The notes: generated by a model not told the origin, from the letters alone. A stretch of 64,000 nt of DNA from Pyrus communis (GCF_963583255.1 NC_084811.1:13596088-13660087), one strand, 5' to 3'; shown: positions 22,998 to 34,040, counted from the stretch's first letter. Made by a program: numbers and translations.

Positions 22998-23700
22998 TGA
23001 TAGGAGCATATTTAGACGACTTAATTAGCTTGTTTTCTTACATTTATGTTGTTAGTTCATAGTTATTTTAGTATTTTAAGTTATTTTCTTGTGTTTATAG
23101 GTTCATATGGCTAAGGTAGCAAGAAGATGCATTTTGGAGCCTTTTGAAGGAAAATTGGACTTGGAATGGATAGCATATGCTTGGAGCAAAAGGGATGGAC
23201 GAAATTGAAGACCTAAAGATGTTAGGATTCCTAATCAAAGAAGGATTCCTAATCAAAGAAGGTTTCCTAGTCAAAGAAGGTTTCCTACTTGAAGTAGGAA
23301 AGTTAAGCCAAGGTTTCCTATTTTGGTTTGACCTTTCCTAATCCTAAAAGCCCCTAAGTTCTAGCAACATTGAGGACTCTTATGCATTTTAGGACACAAA
23401 CTAAACCTTCCTTGCATCCTTATTGTCCTTGCCGTGCCTTCCATAAGCTTGCCCTTTCCTTGCCGTGTAAGGGGAGTGGTTATTCCCTATTTTGTATCAC
23501 AAGATCACATTCCTCTTTCACCCTATTCAATGCCGCACCTCACATACCTATTCTTTCCTAAATCCTTGCTTTATTTCAGCCTTAAAACACATTCCCTTTC
23601 CTACTCTTTTTGGCCGCAAGTTTCCTTCCCTTTTTCCCTTTGATTTCTGACTTTATGTCTCCTTTTCTTTATGGATTTGGGGTTTATTTCTTTCCCAACC

Positions 23701-25612
23701 TGATAGGAGCATATTCATGCGACTTAAATAGCTTGTTCTCGTGCATTTACGTTATGTTTCTTTAGTTATTTTAGTACTTTAAGCTATTTTCGTGTGTTTG
23801 TAGGTCCAAAGGGCTAAAGGAGCAAAAAGATGCATTTTGGAGACTTTTGGAGCACTTTTGGGCTAAGGACGGATAGCTTATGCTTGAAGCCAAAGTGTTG
23901 GACGAAATTGAAGACCTAATTAAAGACCAAAGTGTTGGAACCTTGTTCCCTTTAGTTTTAGGACATTTAAACCTTTCCTTTATCCTTAGCCGTGCATAAC
24001 ATTCCAACATTCCACACTATCACTCATCACACACCACATATCACTTATCACATATCACTTACCACTTATCATTCACCACATATCATTCACCACTTATCAT
24101 ATCATACATTCATTTATCACTTATCATAATCATTCACTTATCACTTAACATATCATACACTTATCACTTATCACTCATAATCATCTACACATTTAAACAC
24201 ATGTACTTCACCTACAACATCCACCCACTTCACCTACAACATCCACCTACTTCACCTACAACATCCACTTACTTCACCAACCTCACACACTTACTTCACC
24301 TACAAATGACATAGCCATATGTTCCCTCCACTACTCCTATAAATACCCTTGCATTCATTCATTCAAAACCATCTCCATCTCATTTCATACACAACACATT
24401 ACAAACACATTTAACCTTCCCTAGCCGTGAGCTTCCCATCTCTCCCCTTATAATCCAAACACCATTTTTCCATTCCCCTTCCACTTCTCCACCACTCCTC
24501 TTCCATTCCACACTTCCATCCCCCAAACCAATTATCCCTAGACCTTATGCTACAATAAAGAGGAAGAGAAGAGAGCCTAAACGTTCATACAATTCAAGTT
24601 TGAGTTGTTGGAATGTTTAGGCGTTTCTTTGATTTCAATGTTTAATTTCAATTCTCTTTGTTTTGTATGAGGAACTAAACCCCCCTTTAGCTAGGGGGTG
24701 ATTCGAAATATATGTTTATGCTTGCATTTTGATTTGATTACTTCTAATTACGTTTCATAAGTTGTGAATTCAATTTGTTTAACTGTTTTATTGATAACCT
24801 ATTTATGTATGTTTATTGAGAGTGCACACTTAATTTTCATGCATGAATTTGACGCTAGAATATAAGTGAATTTCACCTAATCGTTATGAACTTATATTCA
24901 CAAGTAGTGGAGGTTGCTTATAAACAATCGCGTTAAACGAATTCTTGGCATAAGTTTCATGCAATCATAGTAACGAATGCCTCGTCAACACTTATAGTTT
25001 TCAAAGAACTTAATGATTCTTGCTTGTATCTCTATTATGCAATTCATGTAGGGAACTTGTGAGGAATGCTTTGGGTTGTCGTATGCAATCATCCAATTCA
25101 TTAACGTAAGGAAAACTTGACGGTTAATTTAAGCGGACCTAATTAACTTGGAGTGTTGAGAATTAATGATTTATTGAAATGCAATTGGAAATCGTTTTAT
25201 TATGCAAGTATAACATGTATGGAGATGAACCCCTTAGCTAGCATTCATCCATAAATTTCATATTTACATTCTGTCTAGTTTATTAACTTGTTTCGTTATT
25301 TCAAATTTCGTAAAACCTCAATCCCCCTTTTGCTTTAATGTTCATTTTAGTTAGAAATCAATTTAGTTTGTGTTTTTAAGAGTTTTGAGTCTTTTGAACT
25401 TGTTTGAATCTTTTGGTTTGTTTTAGTGTTTTAAAGTTTAGTTTTGCAATATTTGAGTCTAGTATAGTATTTTATTTTGTGTTTTTTTTTTAGTCAAATC
25501 CAAGTGATTAACAATCCCTCATAATCCCCGGTCCAGAACGATCCATACTTATACATATACTACAATTTGACGAAAAGAGGGTTTAATTTGTGTGCGTATA
25601 AATTTCGCATCA
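23701..25612 (+). repeat. 5' LTR of element A
   Basis: 1912 bp. It contains a TCA-rich satellite-like strip (about 24010-24180, ACTTATCACATATC units), three units of a 22-bp repeat (ACTTCACCTACAACATCCACC, about 24205-24270) and a TATA-like CCTATAAATACCC at about 24340, which is a plausible element promoter. Confidence 0.92.
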
Positions 25613-25617
25613 AATTT

Positions 25618-25635
25618 TGGCGCCGTTGCCGGGGA
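25618..25635 (+). promoter_or_regulatory. tRNA-Asp primer-binding site of element A
   Basis: TGGCGCCGTTGCCGGGGA, five bases after the LTR end, is complementary to the 3' end of plant tRNA-Asp. This is the primer characteristic of Athila-type Ty3/gypsy elements. Confidence 0.9.
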
Positions 25636-25724
25636 TTAGAAAATTTGCTAATCCCTTGGATTGTTTGTTTCTGTATTGTCTTTTAGATTTAGTTTTTATT
25701 TGTGTTTTGTTTGTTAAGAACAAC

Positions 25725-26810
25725 ATGGCACTTGATAACGCTTCTCTTTTGTCACAGCTCATGGAAAGGTCCCAAATGCAAAGAGTTGATATATCTAATC
25801 TTCAATCAAGGAATAACGTGTTTTCCAATACTTACAATTCGGATTGGAGTGATCATTCAAACTCTATGTGGTGGGAACCTCAAAATGCTCAACAAGGAGG
25901 ATATTGGCAGCCACCACAACCTCATATTCAATATGCCCAACCAAACTCAAGTTCGTCAATAGATTATAATCAAAAGCTTAATGAATTAATTTGTTTGGTG
26001 CAGGGCTCACAAAATCAAGACAATGAGGCTCAACAAGAAGGATATTGGCAGCCATATGAGGAGTTCTATTCAACGCCTATGCAGCCACCACAAAGGTTGG
26101 ACCACTTGGATAAGCAAATTGGGCAGATCGCGGAGTTCGTAGGACAGTTTCGAGACCAAGGCGAACTCCCTAGTTCAACCATTGCAAATCAGAAGGGAGA
26201 ATTTGAAAACACCAATGCTATCATGTTGAGAAGTGACAAGGAGGTTGGAACGGACCCTCAACCATCAAAATCAAATCACAAGGAAGAGAAATACACCCAA
26301 CCCACGGAAAGGGTGGAAACACCTTTACCGGAGGCACCTATTGCTCCTATGCCATCTAATACAGGTATGGTTGTTCCAAATTTCATTATTTTTAACCCCG
26401 TTCCAACAAGTATCCCTATTCCTTGCAGATTCATGACTTCCAAGGAAGAAGAAGGTGAAAAAGACATCTTGGAAGCCCTTTCAAAGGTGACAAGTAGGGA
26501 ATGTCATGAATTCATCAAAGAGGACGTTCTTGAAACCACAAAATCCAAAGAAGTTAAATTTGATGACATTGGACAAGTCATAACCATCACTTGCAATCTG
26601 GCCAAGTCCAATATCCCTGAAACTTTCAAAGGAGTGGTGTTTGTCATTGAGTTCTTGTCGGACAAAACAAGTAAGTTTTTTTCAAATTCCTTTACATTTT
26701 ATACTAACTTGCTGTTTTTTATGAATCAGGCACCTACACTAGAATTCAAACCATTGCCGGTTCACTTCAAGTATCACCTTCCATTCAAGGACCAATTCCA
26801 TGCCGTTTGA
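25725..26810 (+). CDS. Truncated gag-derived protein of element A (361 aa)
   Basis: I start at the ATG at 25725 (MALDNASLLSQL); the frame is open upstream only because it runs through the primer site. It lacks the N-terminal capsid block (FELKSSLL...EDPNKHLKEFE) present in elements C and G. It keeps the Gln/Pro-rich segment (WWEPQNAQQGGYWQPPQP), the DHLDKQIGQIAEFVGQFRDQ heptad segment and NAIMLRSDKEVGT. It ends with APTLEFKPLPVHFKYH, which in intact relatives lies just upstream of reverse transcriptase. So it is an internal-deletion fusion of gag to the pre-RT linker. No catalytic motif is present. Element I (60688-61773) has a near-identical copy, with the frame open in both, so it could still be translated. 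Function is unknown. Confidence 0.75.
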   Translation: MALDNASLLSQLMERSQMQRVDISNLQSRNNVFSNTYNSDWSDHSNSMWWEPQNAQQGGYWQPPQPHIQYAQPNSSSSIDYNQKLNELICLVQGSQNQDNEAQQEGYWQPYEEFYSTPMQPPQRLDHLDKQIGQIAEFVGQFRDQGELPSSTIANQKGEFENTNAIMLRSDKEVGTDPQPSKSNHKEEKYTQPTERVETPLPEAPIAPMPSNTGMVVPNFIIFNPVPTSIPIPCRFMTSKEEEGEKDILEALSKVTSRECHEFIKEDVLETTKSKEVKFDDIGQVITITCNLAKSNIPETFKGVVFVIEFLSDKTSKFFSNSFTFYTNLLFFMNQAPTLEFKPLPVHFKYHLPFKDQFHAV

Positions 26811-26824
26811 TTTTATTTATGTTA

Positions 26825-26862
26825 ATAAAAAAAAAATAAAAAAAATAAAAAAAAAAGAGAGA
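26825..26862 (+). repeat. A-rich tract between gag fragment and antisense gene (element A)
   Basis: Interrupted A run in the sense direction, equivalent to the T run at 50058-50099 in minus-strand element G and the A run at 61790-61814 in element I. It marks the same junction in all three. Confidence 0.7.
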
Positions 26863-26896
26863 AAGAAAGATACTAAACATGGAGAAAGGTGGAGCT

Positions 26897-27553
26897 TCAC
26901 AAAGGTTGTTTGCGTGAAGCCCCACTACGAGGCGCAGAAGCGGAAGGCATAGAAGCGGGAGGCATCGGAGCGGAAGCCATCGGAGCGGGAGGCATCGGAG
27001 CTAGAGCATTCCAGGCCTTAATACTTGGCCAAGCGCTGGATGACCCAGGAAAAAGGTGCCTCTGGAGATAAGACGCAAGCCTTTGACGGTCACTGTGAAT
27101 TCGACCCTCAGATTCTTGCAGCTCATCAAGCTTCCTCTTCATCCCCGATGAATAGTTATTTGCAAGCACATGCAAACTTCTATTCTCATACTTAAGCTGC
27201 TGGATCTCTTGCTTAAGTCTTTCCACCTCGGCCATCAACGATTCCACTTGGCGGGACCGAGCAAGCAGGCGTTGGCCCATGTTGGACACAGAACTCGCAC
27301 ACTGAACACTAAGTGCGAGGGACTCTTGAACGGCCAACTCATCGGACCGTCCTGACAGCAGCCTACTATCTTTTGGAGTGAGGAGGTTTTTAGCTACTAT
27401 TGTAGCTATTGTGGCGTCCTGCATCACAGAGTCTTCACCTGAAAGAGGACCGTTAGAAGATAAAAAAGAAGGGCGCCATACATTACCTTGACGGGGCGCA
27501 ACCGGATCGCTGCTGAGACTCAAATCTAAGCTAAGGTTCGATGAGTTTGCCAT
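26897..27553 (-). CDS. Antisense gene of element A: coiled-coil protein, 218 aa, unknown function
   Basis: The frame runs opposite to the host element. From the N-terminus there is a Ser/Leu-rich head (MANSSNLSLDLSLSSDPVAP) and a middle segment (LLSGRSDELAVQESLALSVQ). A heptad-patterned coiled coil follows at about residues 95-165 (SRQVESLMAEVERLKQEIQQ, KRKLDELQESEGRIHSDRQR). Next comes RLASYLQRHLFPG and a low-complexity Ala/Pro/Met/Ser tail built on APMPP/SMPSA units. No signal peptide, membrane span or enzymatic motif is seen. Start choice: the first ATG after a TATA box at about 27672-27681 (minus), shared by three copies in the window. Copies differ by substitutions and tail length, yet all stay open. 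I do not recognise a characterised family. Antisense frames before the 3' LTR are known in some plant Ty3/gypsy lineages, but their role is not settled. Confidence 0.75.
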   Translation of the reverse strand: MANSSNLSLDLSLSSDPVAPRQGNVWRPSFLSSNGPLSGEDSVMQDATIATIVAKNLLTPKDSRLLSGRSDELAVQESLALSVQCASSVSNMGQRLLARSRQVESLMAEVERLKQEIQQLKYENRSLHVLANNYSSGMKRKLDELQESEGRIHSDRQRLASYLQRHLFPGSSSAWPSIKAWNALAPMPPAPMASAPMPPASMPSASAPRSGASRKQPL

Positions 27554-28110
27554 TTTTTTTCAAAAGTGTTCAAAGAGAAGGGGTGGATGGAGTTAAAATT
27601 TCACAAAGGGCCGGAGTCGAGTTTCAGGAATGGGAAATCTTCAGAGTGTGTGTGTTGGGGTGATTGATACCTCTATAAAAAGCCAAGACGACGCGTCCAC
27701 CGATTCAAAGAGCCGGATTTTCCGGCGTAATTTAGGCGACACTCCCTCGGCTTTTCAAGAAAACGCGTTCAACTTTGTCAAAAGATTTCTGACAAAGCTG
27801 AAAACACATGGAGGCCATCATCGCATCTACACATCTTTAGCCGACAAGCGCAAAGTTCGGTGACGCTTTCTTTGCTTTTCAGAAGACGCGTGCAGCTTTG
27901 TCAAAATGAGCCACATCTGCACTACCACGTGTCGTTCAGAAAGCGAAGGGGCGTCGTTCAGAAATCGAAGGGGCGCCTGCTCAGAAATCGAAGAGGCGTA
28001 TTCAAAGATCGAAGAGGCGCCACTATTTCAAAGAGCCGGATTTGCGGGATCAAAACATTTGTCGACAAGGGTAAAAAGTACCACCACTTGATATTATCTC
28101 TATATATGTC
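27554..28110 (-). promoter_or_regulatory. Promoter-like region of the antisense gene (element A)
   Basis: Relative to the minus-strand gene there is a TATA box (CTTTTTATAG type, about 27672-27681) about 120 bp upstream of the ATG, then a GC-rich strip. That strip has repeated AAATCGAAGRGGCG segments (about 27945-28020), a repeated GCAGCTTTGTCA / ACTTTGTCAAAAGA pair and a CACGTG core (about 27926). The strip contrasts with the AT-rich rest of the element and is conserved in elements G and I. Confidence 0.6.
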
Positions 28111-28878
28111 GACCTTCGTCTTTTATGGCAGGGCAAACCTGAAGAAAATGCCCAACTCTCCCTCACCTCTGAGGGCGCACTCCCAGCAAAGCCTTTCAAA
28201 ATACTCAATTCTTTCTTCTTCCCCAAAGATGATACCAGATGCCTGGAGTACATATGACCCAAGAGGAAACGGCGGATTGAAGCATGTGCTGATTCATTCA
28301 CCACTTCTTCAAAGCAAAGGTATCTCATATCATCAAGGTCAAAAGCAAAAGTATCTCATATCATGCTCTTTCCCTGTCTTTTTCTTTGTCCTTGTTCTTA
28401 CTTGCATGGCAAAGTAAAAGAAGCAATCAGCCGGCACTTGGAGTCAGTCTTCCGATCTGGAGCCAACTGCCTGGAATCTATTCCTGATTGCTTACCTAGC
28501 GTTGCTCTCGAGTAGTCATCTTCAACGGTTGATACACTTCCAGAGAAGGGACCACTCCTGCAAAGATTGAACAAAGAAACAGATAACAGGAGGAAGCTCA
28601 GACCTTCGGGGGAAACCAAAAGAACCATCCTGCTGCCCAGTTCAAGAAGTAGCACAAAGGAAAATCAACGATGGGCAGAAACCAGTTCAAGAGTAAGCCT
28701 GTGGAATCACAAAGATCAAAGCCTCAATGCAATCACCAAAGAGAAGAGGGAATTTACACTCCATAACTAGATTTGCGTCCCTAAACTCTTCTCTTTGTTA
28801 ATTACATTCTGCCATGTTTAGTATGTTTAGTTGCTTTTTGTGTGTTTACTTATGTTTTGTGTGAACCATATGCTTAAA
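28111..28878. other. Element A interior upstream of the antisense promoter, no gene called
   Basis: Conserved in G and I. Short frames on both strands (for example 28398-28655 and 28567-28770) recur only because the copies are recent duplicates. None shows a domain or a consistent start. Confidence 0.45.
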
Positions 28879-28922
28879 ACATTGAGGACAATGTTTGATT
28901 TAAGTATGGGGGGGGGGGGGGG
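28879..28922 (+). promoter_or_regulatory. Internal hairpin plus G-run (central polypurine-like motif), element A
   Basis: ACATTGAGGACAATGT at 28879-28894 forms a 6-bp stem with an AGGA loop. It is followed 13 bases later by a run of about 15 G (seven in elements G and I). It resembles the true purine tract AAGTGTGGGGG next to the 3' LTR, so a second priming site is possible. Confidence 0.55.
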
Positions 28923-29828
28923 TAACTAAGTATATTTAATGCAAATTCGTGGGATTTTATCACCCATAACTTCAAATGTTGTTCCTTGCTGTTTTAAGGT
29001 ATTTTTAAGTTGTTTTAGAGTGTTTTAGTGTGTTTTGTTTTATAATTCGAAAATCCCATAAAAATTTGAAAAATTGTTTTGAAAAACCCAAAAAGAGTTG
29101 TTTTAAGAGTCGTTTTTGTGTGTTTGTGTCTTAGGGTACCTTCCAACACAATGATAAGGATTTGGTTTATAATTGCATGACGGTTAGGAAGAGTTATAAA
29201 CATAGAGAAAAGTTTGATTTACTCTTGGTATATGCTTGGTTATGGTTATAATGTATGACTTCACATGCAATCATAAAAGAAAAAAATTCGTTTTTGTAAC
29301 ATGCTTGAAGGAAGGAACTCAAACAAACGCTACAACCCTGAGAGACTTGAGCCTATAACGTTCTTTGGAGAGTATAATCTGTGATTTCTTGTTTTCTAAA
29401 GTCGTTGCATGATCTCATTATTCTTTGCTTGGTTACTACTTAGAAGGCGTTTCATCATATAGTTCCAAATGCTAGAACTCATGCCCATTTCATTCAAAGC
29501 ATGTTATTGATTTGCATAACACATATTCAAGAAGAAGTTGTGTAGTGACCACCACCATAGCCAAATAGCCTTACTTCCCATACTTCGTATATGTTGTAAG
29601 TTTTAACCCCGTTGAGCCTCGTTTTGCCTTTATTCCTTGTTTACCCACATCACCCCTTACCTAGCTTAGAGTAGGACTTTCCTATACCCTTGTTCTTAAA
29701 GTTTAGTGAGCATGACTTAAATGAATTCCTTTTGAGTTACATTATGCAAGAAAATGAGTGTGGGGGAGTAAAAGTTTGTTCTTACGTTTATATGTATGTT
29801 TTGAGATTCAAAAGAAAAAGAAGAAAAG

Positions 29829-29860
<32 letters not shown>

Positions 29861-30621
29861 AGTGAAAATAAGAAAGAATGAACTCACGAGCGTTGATGGT
29901 TGAAGAAAGGGTCCAAAAAGTTGAATATGGCCCTAAGTTTTGTTTGATTTTCCCTTGGGTGTTCAAAGTTGACTTCTGCGTTCTTAAGGGAATTCTAAGT
30001 GCCTAATTCAATACTTTGCTCACTATTGCTTTAAGAATGTTTGTTTATCCTTCACCTTTCATTGTTAGCCAATACCCTAGCCCCGTTACTACCCTTTGAC
30101 TTCTATATTGAGTGTTATGTATTTCAATTGTGGAGTTTGAACTTGGTATGAGCTTATGGTGTCACTGGTTCTCGCGTCTAAGTAGTAGCATTCCATTCAT
30201 GAGATCATATCTAAACATGCTTATTAACTCCAGAAATTGCTTCCTTTGAAATACATATATGTGAGTGTTTGTTTTTATGATTACATCAATCTTCTCATAT
30301 ATAACTAGTTTAGGGTGTGTAGTCAGAAAATCTGTGTGAAAAACGAGAGCATATCTTGTAAGGATTTGAGCAAATTCTCTAAGGCATGTTACTACATTCA
30401 AAACATGGTTTTAAATGCTTAATTGTGAAATAGTATGTGGTGACTATGATTAAGAATGTATTCAAGTGTGAAGATGACTAAAATCTATGGGAATAATGAT
30501 TTTTAACTTGTCTTGTGCATTGGAAATCCGTGAGACGATTGTTGGAAGGTGTAGGTTGTGTTTTGTTCGTTTTGTCTAGTTTCGTGTTCTTTTGTTTTGT
30601 TTTGCTCGAGGACTAGCAAAA
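28923..30621. other. 3' interior of element A, non-coding
   Basis: 1.7 kb that is also found in element G (46300-47940, inverted) and in its extra piece (56541-57941). It contains a long A run at about 29829-29858. It occupies the place where Athila relatives may carry an env-like frame, but no long frame is present. Confidence 0.55.
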
Positions 30622-30639
30622 GATAAGTGTGGGGGTATT
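30622..30639 (+). promoter_or_regulatory. Polypurine tract of element A
   Basis: GATAAGTGTGGGGGTATT directly precedes the TGATAGG start of the 3' LTR, the position of the plus-strand primer. Confidence 0.85.
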
Positions 30640-32617
30640 TGATAGGAGCATATTCATGCGACTTAAATAGCTTGTTCTCGTGCATTTACGTTATGTTTCT
30701 TTAGTTATTTTAGTACTTTAAGCTATTTTCGTGTGTTTGTAGGTCCAAAGGGCTAAAGGAGCAAAAAGATGCATTTTGGAGACTTTTGGAGCACTTTTGG
30801 GCTAAGGACGGATAGCTTATGCTTGAAGCCAAAGTGTTGGACGAAATTGAAGACCTAATTAAAGACCAAAGTGTTGGAACCTTGTTCCCTTTAGTTTTAG
30901 GACATTTAAACCTTTCCTTTATCCTTAGCCGTGCATAACATTCCAACATTCCACACTATCACTTATCACACACCACATATCACTTATCACATATCACTTA
31001 CCACTTATCATTCACCACATATCATTCACCACTTATCATATCATACATTCATTTATCACTTATCATAATCATTCACTTATCACTTAACATATCATACACT
31101 TATCACTTATCACTCATAATCATCTACACATTTAAACACATGTACTTCACCTACAACATCCACCCACTTCACCTACAACATCCACCTACTTCACCTACAA
31201 CATCCACCCACTTCACCTACAACATCCACCCACTTCACCTACAACATCCACCTACTTCACCTACAACATCCACTTACTTCACCAACCTCACACACTTACT
31301 TCACCTACAAATGACATAGCCATATGTTCCCTCCACTACTCCTATAAATACCCTTGCATTCATTCATTCAAAACCATCTCCATCTCATTTCATACACAAC
31401 ACATTACAAACACATTTAACCTTCCCTAGCCGTGAGCTTCCCATCTCTCCCCTTATAATCCAAACACCATTTTTCCATTCCCCTTCCACTTCTCCACCAC
31501 TCCTCTTCCATTCCACACTTCCATCCCCTAAACCAATTATCCCTAGACCTTATGCTACAATAAAGAGGAAGAGAAGAGAGCCTAAACGTTCATACAATTC
31601 AAGTTTGAGTTGTTGGAATGTTTAGGCGTTTCTTTGATTTCAATGTTTAATTTCAATTCTCTTTGTTTTGTATGAGGAACTAAACCCCCCTTTAGCTAGG
31701 GGGTGATTCGAAATATATGTTTATGCTTGCATTTTGATTTGATTACTTCTAATTACGTTTCATAAGTTGTGAATTCAATTTGTTTAACTGTTTTATTGAT
31801 AACCTATTTATGTATGTTTATTGAGAGTGCACACTTAATTTTCATGCATGAATTTGACGCTAGAATATAAGTGAATTTCACCTAATCGTTATGAACTTAT
31901 ATTCACAAGTAGTGGAGGTTGCTTATAAACAATCGCGTTAAACGAATTCTTGGCATAAGTTTCATGCAATCATAGTAACGAATGCCTCGTCAACACTTAT
32001 AGTTTTCAAAGAACTTAATGATTCTTGCTTGTATCTCTATTATGCAATTCATGTAGGGAACTTGTGAGGAATGCTTTGGGTTGTCGTATGCAATCATCCA
32101 ATTCATTAACGTAAGGAAAACTTGACGGTTAATTTAAGCGGACCTAATTAACTTGGAGTGTTGAGAATTAATGATTTATTGAAATGCAATTGGAAATCGT
32201 TTTATTATGCAAGTATAACATGTATGGAGATGAACCCCTTAGCTAGCATTCATCCATAAATTTCATATTTACATTCTGTCTAGTTTATTAACTTGTTTCG
32301 TTATTTCAAATTTCGTAAAACCTCAATCCCCCTTTTGCTTTAATGTTCATTTTAGTTAGAAATCAATTTAGTTTGTGTTTTTAAGAGTTTTGAGTCTTTT
32401 GAACTTGTTTGAATCTTTTGGTTTGTTTTAGTGTTTTAAAGTTTAGTTTTGCAATATTTGAGTCTAGTATAGTATTTTATTTTGTGTTTTTTTTTTAGTC
32501 AAATCCAAGTGATTAACAATCCCTCATAATCCCCGGTCCAGAACGATCCCTACTTATACATATACTACAATTTGACGAAAAGAGGGTTTAATTTGTGTGC
32601 GTATAAATTTCGCATCA
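30640..32617 (+). repeat. 3' LTR of element A
   Basis: 1978 bp, 66 bp longer than the 5' LTR. The whole difference is three additional copies of the 22-bp ACTTCACCTACAACATCCACC repeat (six units at about 31144-31275 against three). Confidence 0.92.
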
Positions 32618-34040
32618 CAACCCATTCAATAAAAGCTAAGATCCTTTCATTCAAATAAATAGTCAATGCCGCACCCATAGAGAACCCTATTTACTCACTC
32701 ATACAATCTGCCATCCTTCATTCAATCACACCATCCTTTGCCGCAACCTTCATCCATACTTCCACCAATTCCATACTTTCATACCTTCAACAAAACACTC
32801 ATACACCATTCCTATCCCTTGCCGCACTTCTCCTACTAACCTAAATCCATTCTTAACCCATAAATCCATCCAAAATCACCCCTAAACTCTTGTGCCGCAG
32901 CATAGCAAGGAAGAAGAGGAGAAGAAGAAGCCTTGGATGTTTGTGCATTCAAGTTGGAGTGTTGGAACATTTTTAGGTGTAATCTATCTTTTGTTTTCAA
33001 TGTTTAATTCAAGTTTTCTTTGTCTTGTTGTGAACATGAGAGGCTAAACCCGTTTTAGCTAGGGGAGGCTTTGAAACCATGATTATGTTTATGATATGAA
33101 TTGATTAATTCCAGTTGTGATTTCATAAATTGTGAATGCAATTTACTTAACCGTTTGATGGATAACTTATTCTTGTATGTTGATTACGGAGGCCTACTTA
33201 ATTTGCATGCTTGAATTTGGTGCTAGAATATAAGGGAGTTTCACATAATGTTTAGAAACTTATATTCGCAAGTAGTTAAGGTTGTTTTCACAATCATGTT
33301 AAGTAAATTCCTAGCATGAGTATCATGATGTCATAGTTACAAGTGCTTTGTCAATACTTATGATTTTCATAGAATGTAATGATTTTTGATCGTATCTCTA
33401 TTATGATGTCATGTAGGGAACTTTTGAAGAATGCTTTGGGTTGTCGAATGATGTCATCCAATCCAATAACTAAAGGAGAATCTGAGGGTTAATTAGTGAT
33501 GTCACGGTTAATCTGGGGTGTTGAGGTTCATGGTTTATCGAAAAAGCAACTGGAAATCAATTTGTATTTGAATGTATCATGTGTGGAAAAGAATCCTCTA
33601 GCTAGCTAATCATCCATAGTTTTTCCCAAATTCGTCCAAATCTTATTTAAATCTTTTAATTACTTGTTTTTATCTTAAATTCGTCAAAAACCCAATCCCC
33701 TTTATTTTGTTGAGTCAAATATGTCCTATTGTGTGTTTTTGAGTATTTTGAGTCAAAACCAATTCTATTTTCGTCCAAATTGAGTCCTAGAGTCTAGTTT
33801 GAGTCTATTTGATTATTTTGTGTTGTTTTGAGTTTTTTAAGTTTGTTTTGAGTCATATAAGTTTAGTTAAGCGTATTTGAGTTTGTTTAAGTGTTTTTAA
33901 GCATATTTTTGTATCTTTGAGTCAGTTTTCATTAGATTAGCAATCCCTCCTAATCCCCGGCCTAGAACGATCCCTACTTATATCTTTACTACAATTGACA
34001 AAAAGAGGGTTTAATTTGAGTGCTATTATTTATCACATCA

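Larger units (their letters stand above)
23701..32617 (+). mobile_element. Element A: complete non-autonomous Athila-like LTR retrotransposon (8.9 kb)
   Basis: 5' LTR 23701-25612, tRNA-Asp primer site 25618-25635, interior 25613-30639, purine tract 30622-30639 and 3' LTR 30640-32617. Both LTRs run TGATAGGAGC...CGCATCA, and CAACC flanks both ends (23696-23700 and 32618-32622). The interior has a gag-derived frame lacking zinc knuckle, protease, reverse transcriptase, RNase H and integrase, plus an antisense gene. Mobilisation would need proteins supplied in trans. By eye the LTRs differ by a few substitutions and by 66 bp in a 22-bp repeat, so the insertion looks recent. The Athila assignment rests on the primer site, the gag relationship and general layout. 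Confidence 0.92.
22998..34040 (+). mobile_element. Solo LTR B of an Athila-like element, split by element A
   Basis: The LTR starts TGATAGGAGCATATTTAGACG at 22998, is interrupted after 23700, resumes at 32618 (one CAACC duplicate) and ends TTTATCACATCA at 34040. That makes roughly 2.1 kb without the insert. It is flanked by CAAAC (22993-22997) and CGAAC (34041-34045), a target duplication with one mismatch. No primer site or interior follows 34040, so it is a solo LTR. It holds the (GGATTCCTAATCAAAGAA)n run near 23226-23280. Confidence 0.85.

Noticed and set aside
25618..25635. tRNA-Asp gene fragment
   Set aside because: Only 18 nt complementary to the tRNA 3' end next to an LTR; it is a primer-binding site.
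26668..26728. Intron-like GTAAGT...CAG in the element A gag-derived frame
   Set aside because: Splicing it would shift the frame away from APTLEFKPLP, which matches the unspliced frame of element C.
27630..28417. Plus-strand frames upstream of the antisense gene (also 62600-63061 and 48447-49046)
   Set aside because: Lengths and starts differ between near-identical copies, and they overlap the promoter-like repeats; most likely chance frames.
30162..30401. 79-codon frame conserved in A, G and the extra G interior
   Set aside because: Conservation is explained by recent copying; no domain, promoter or start context supports it as a gene.
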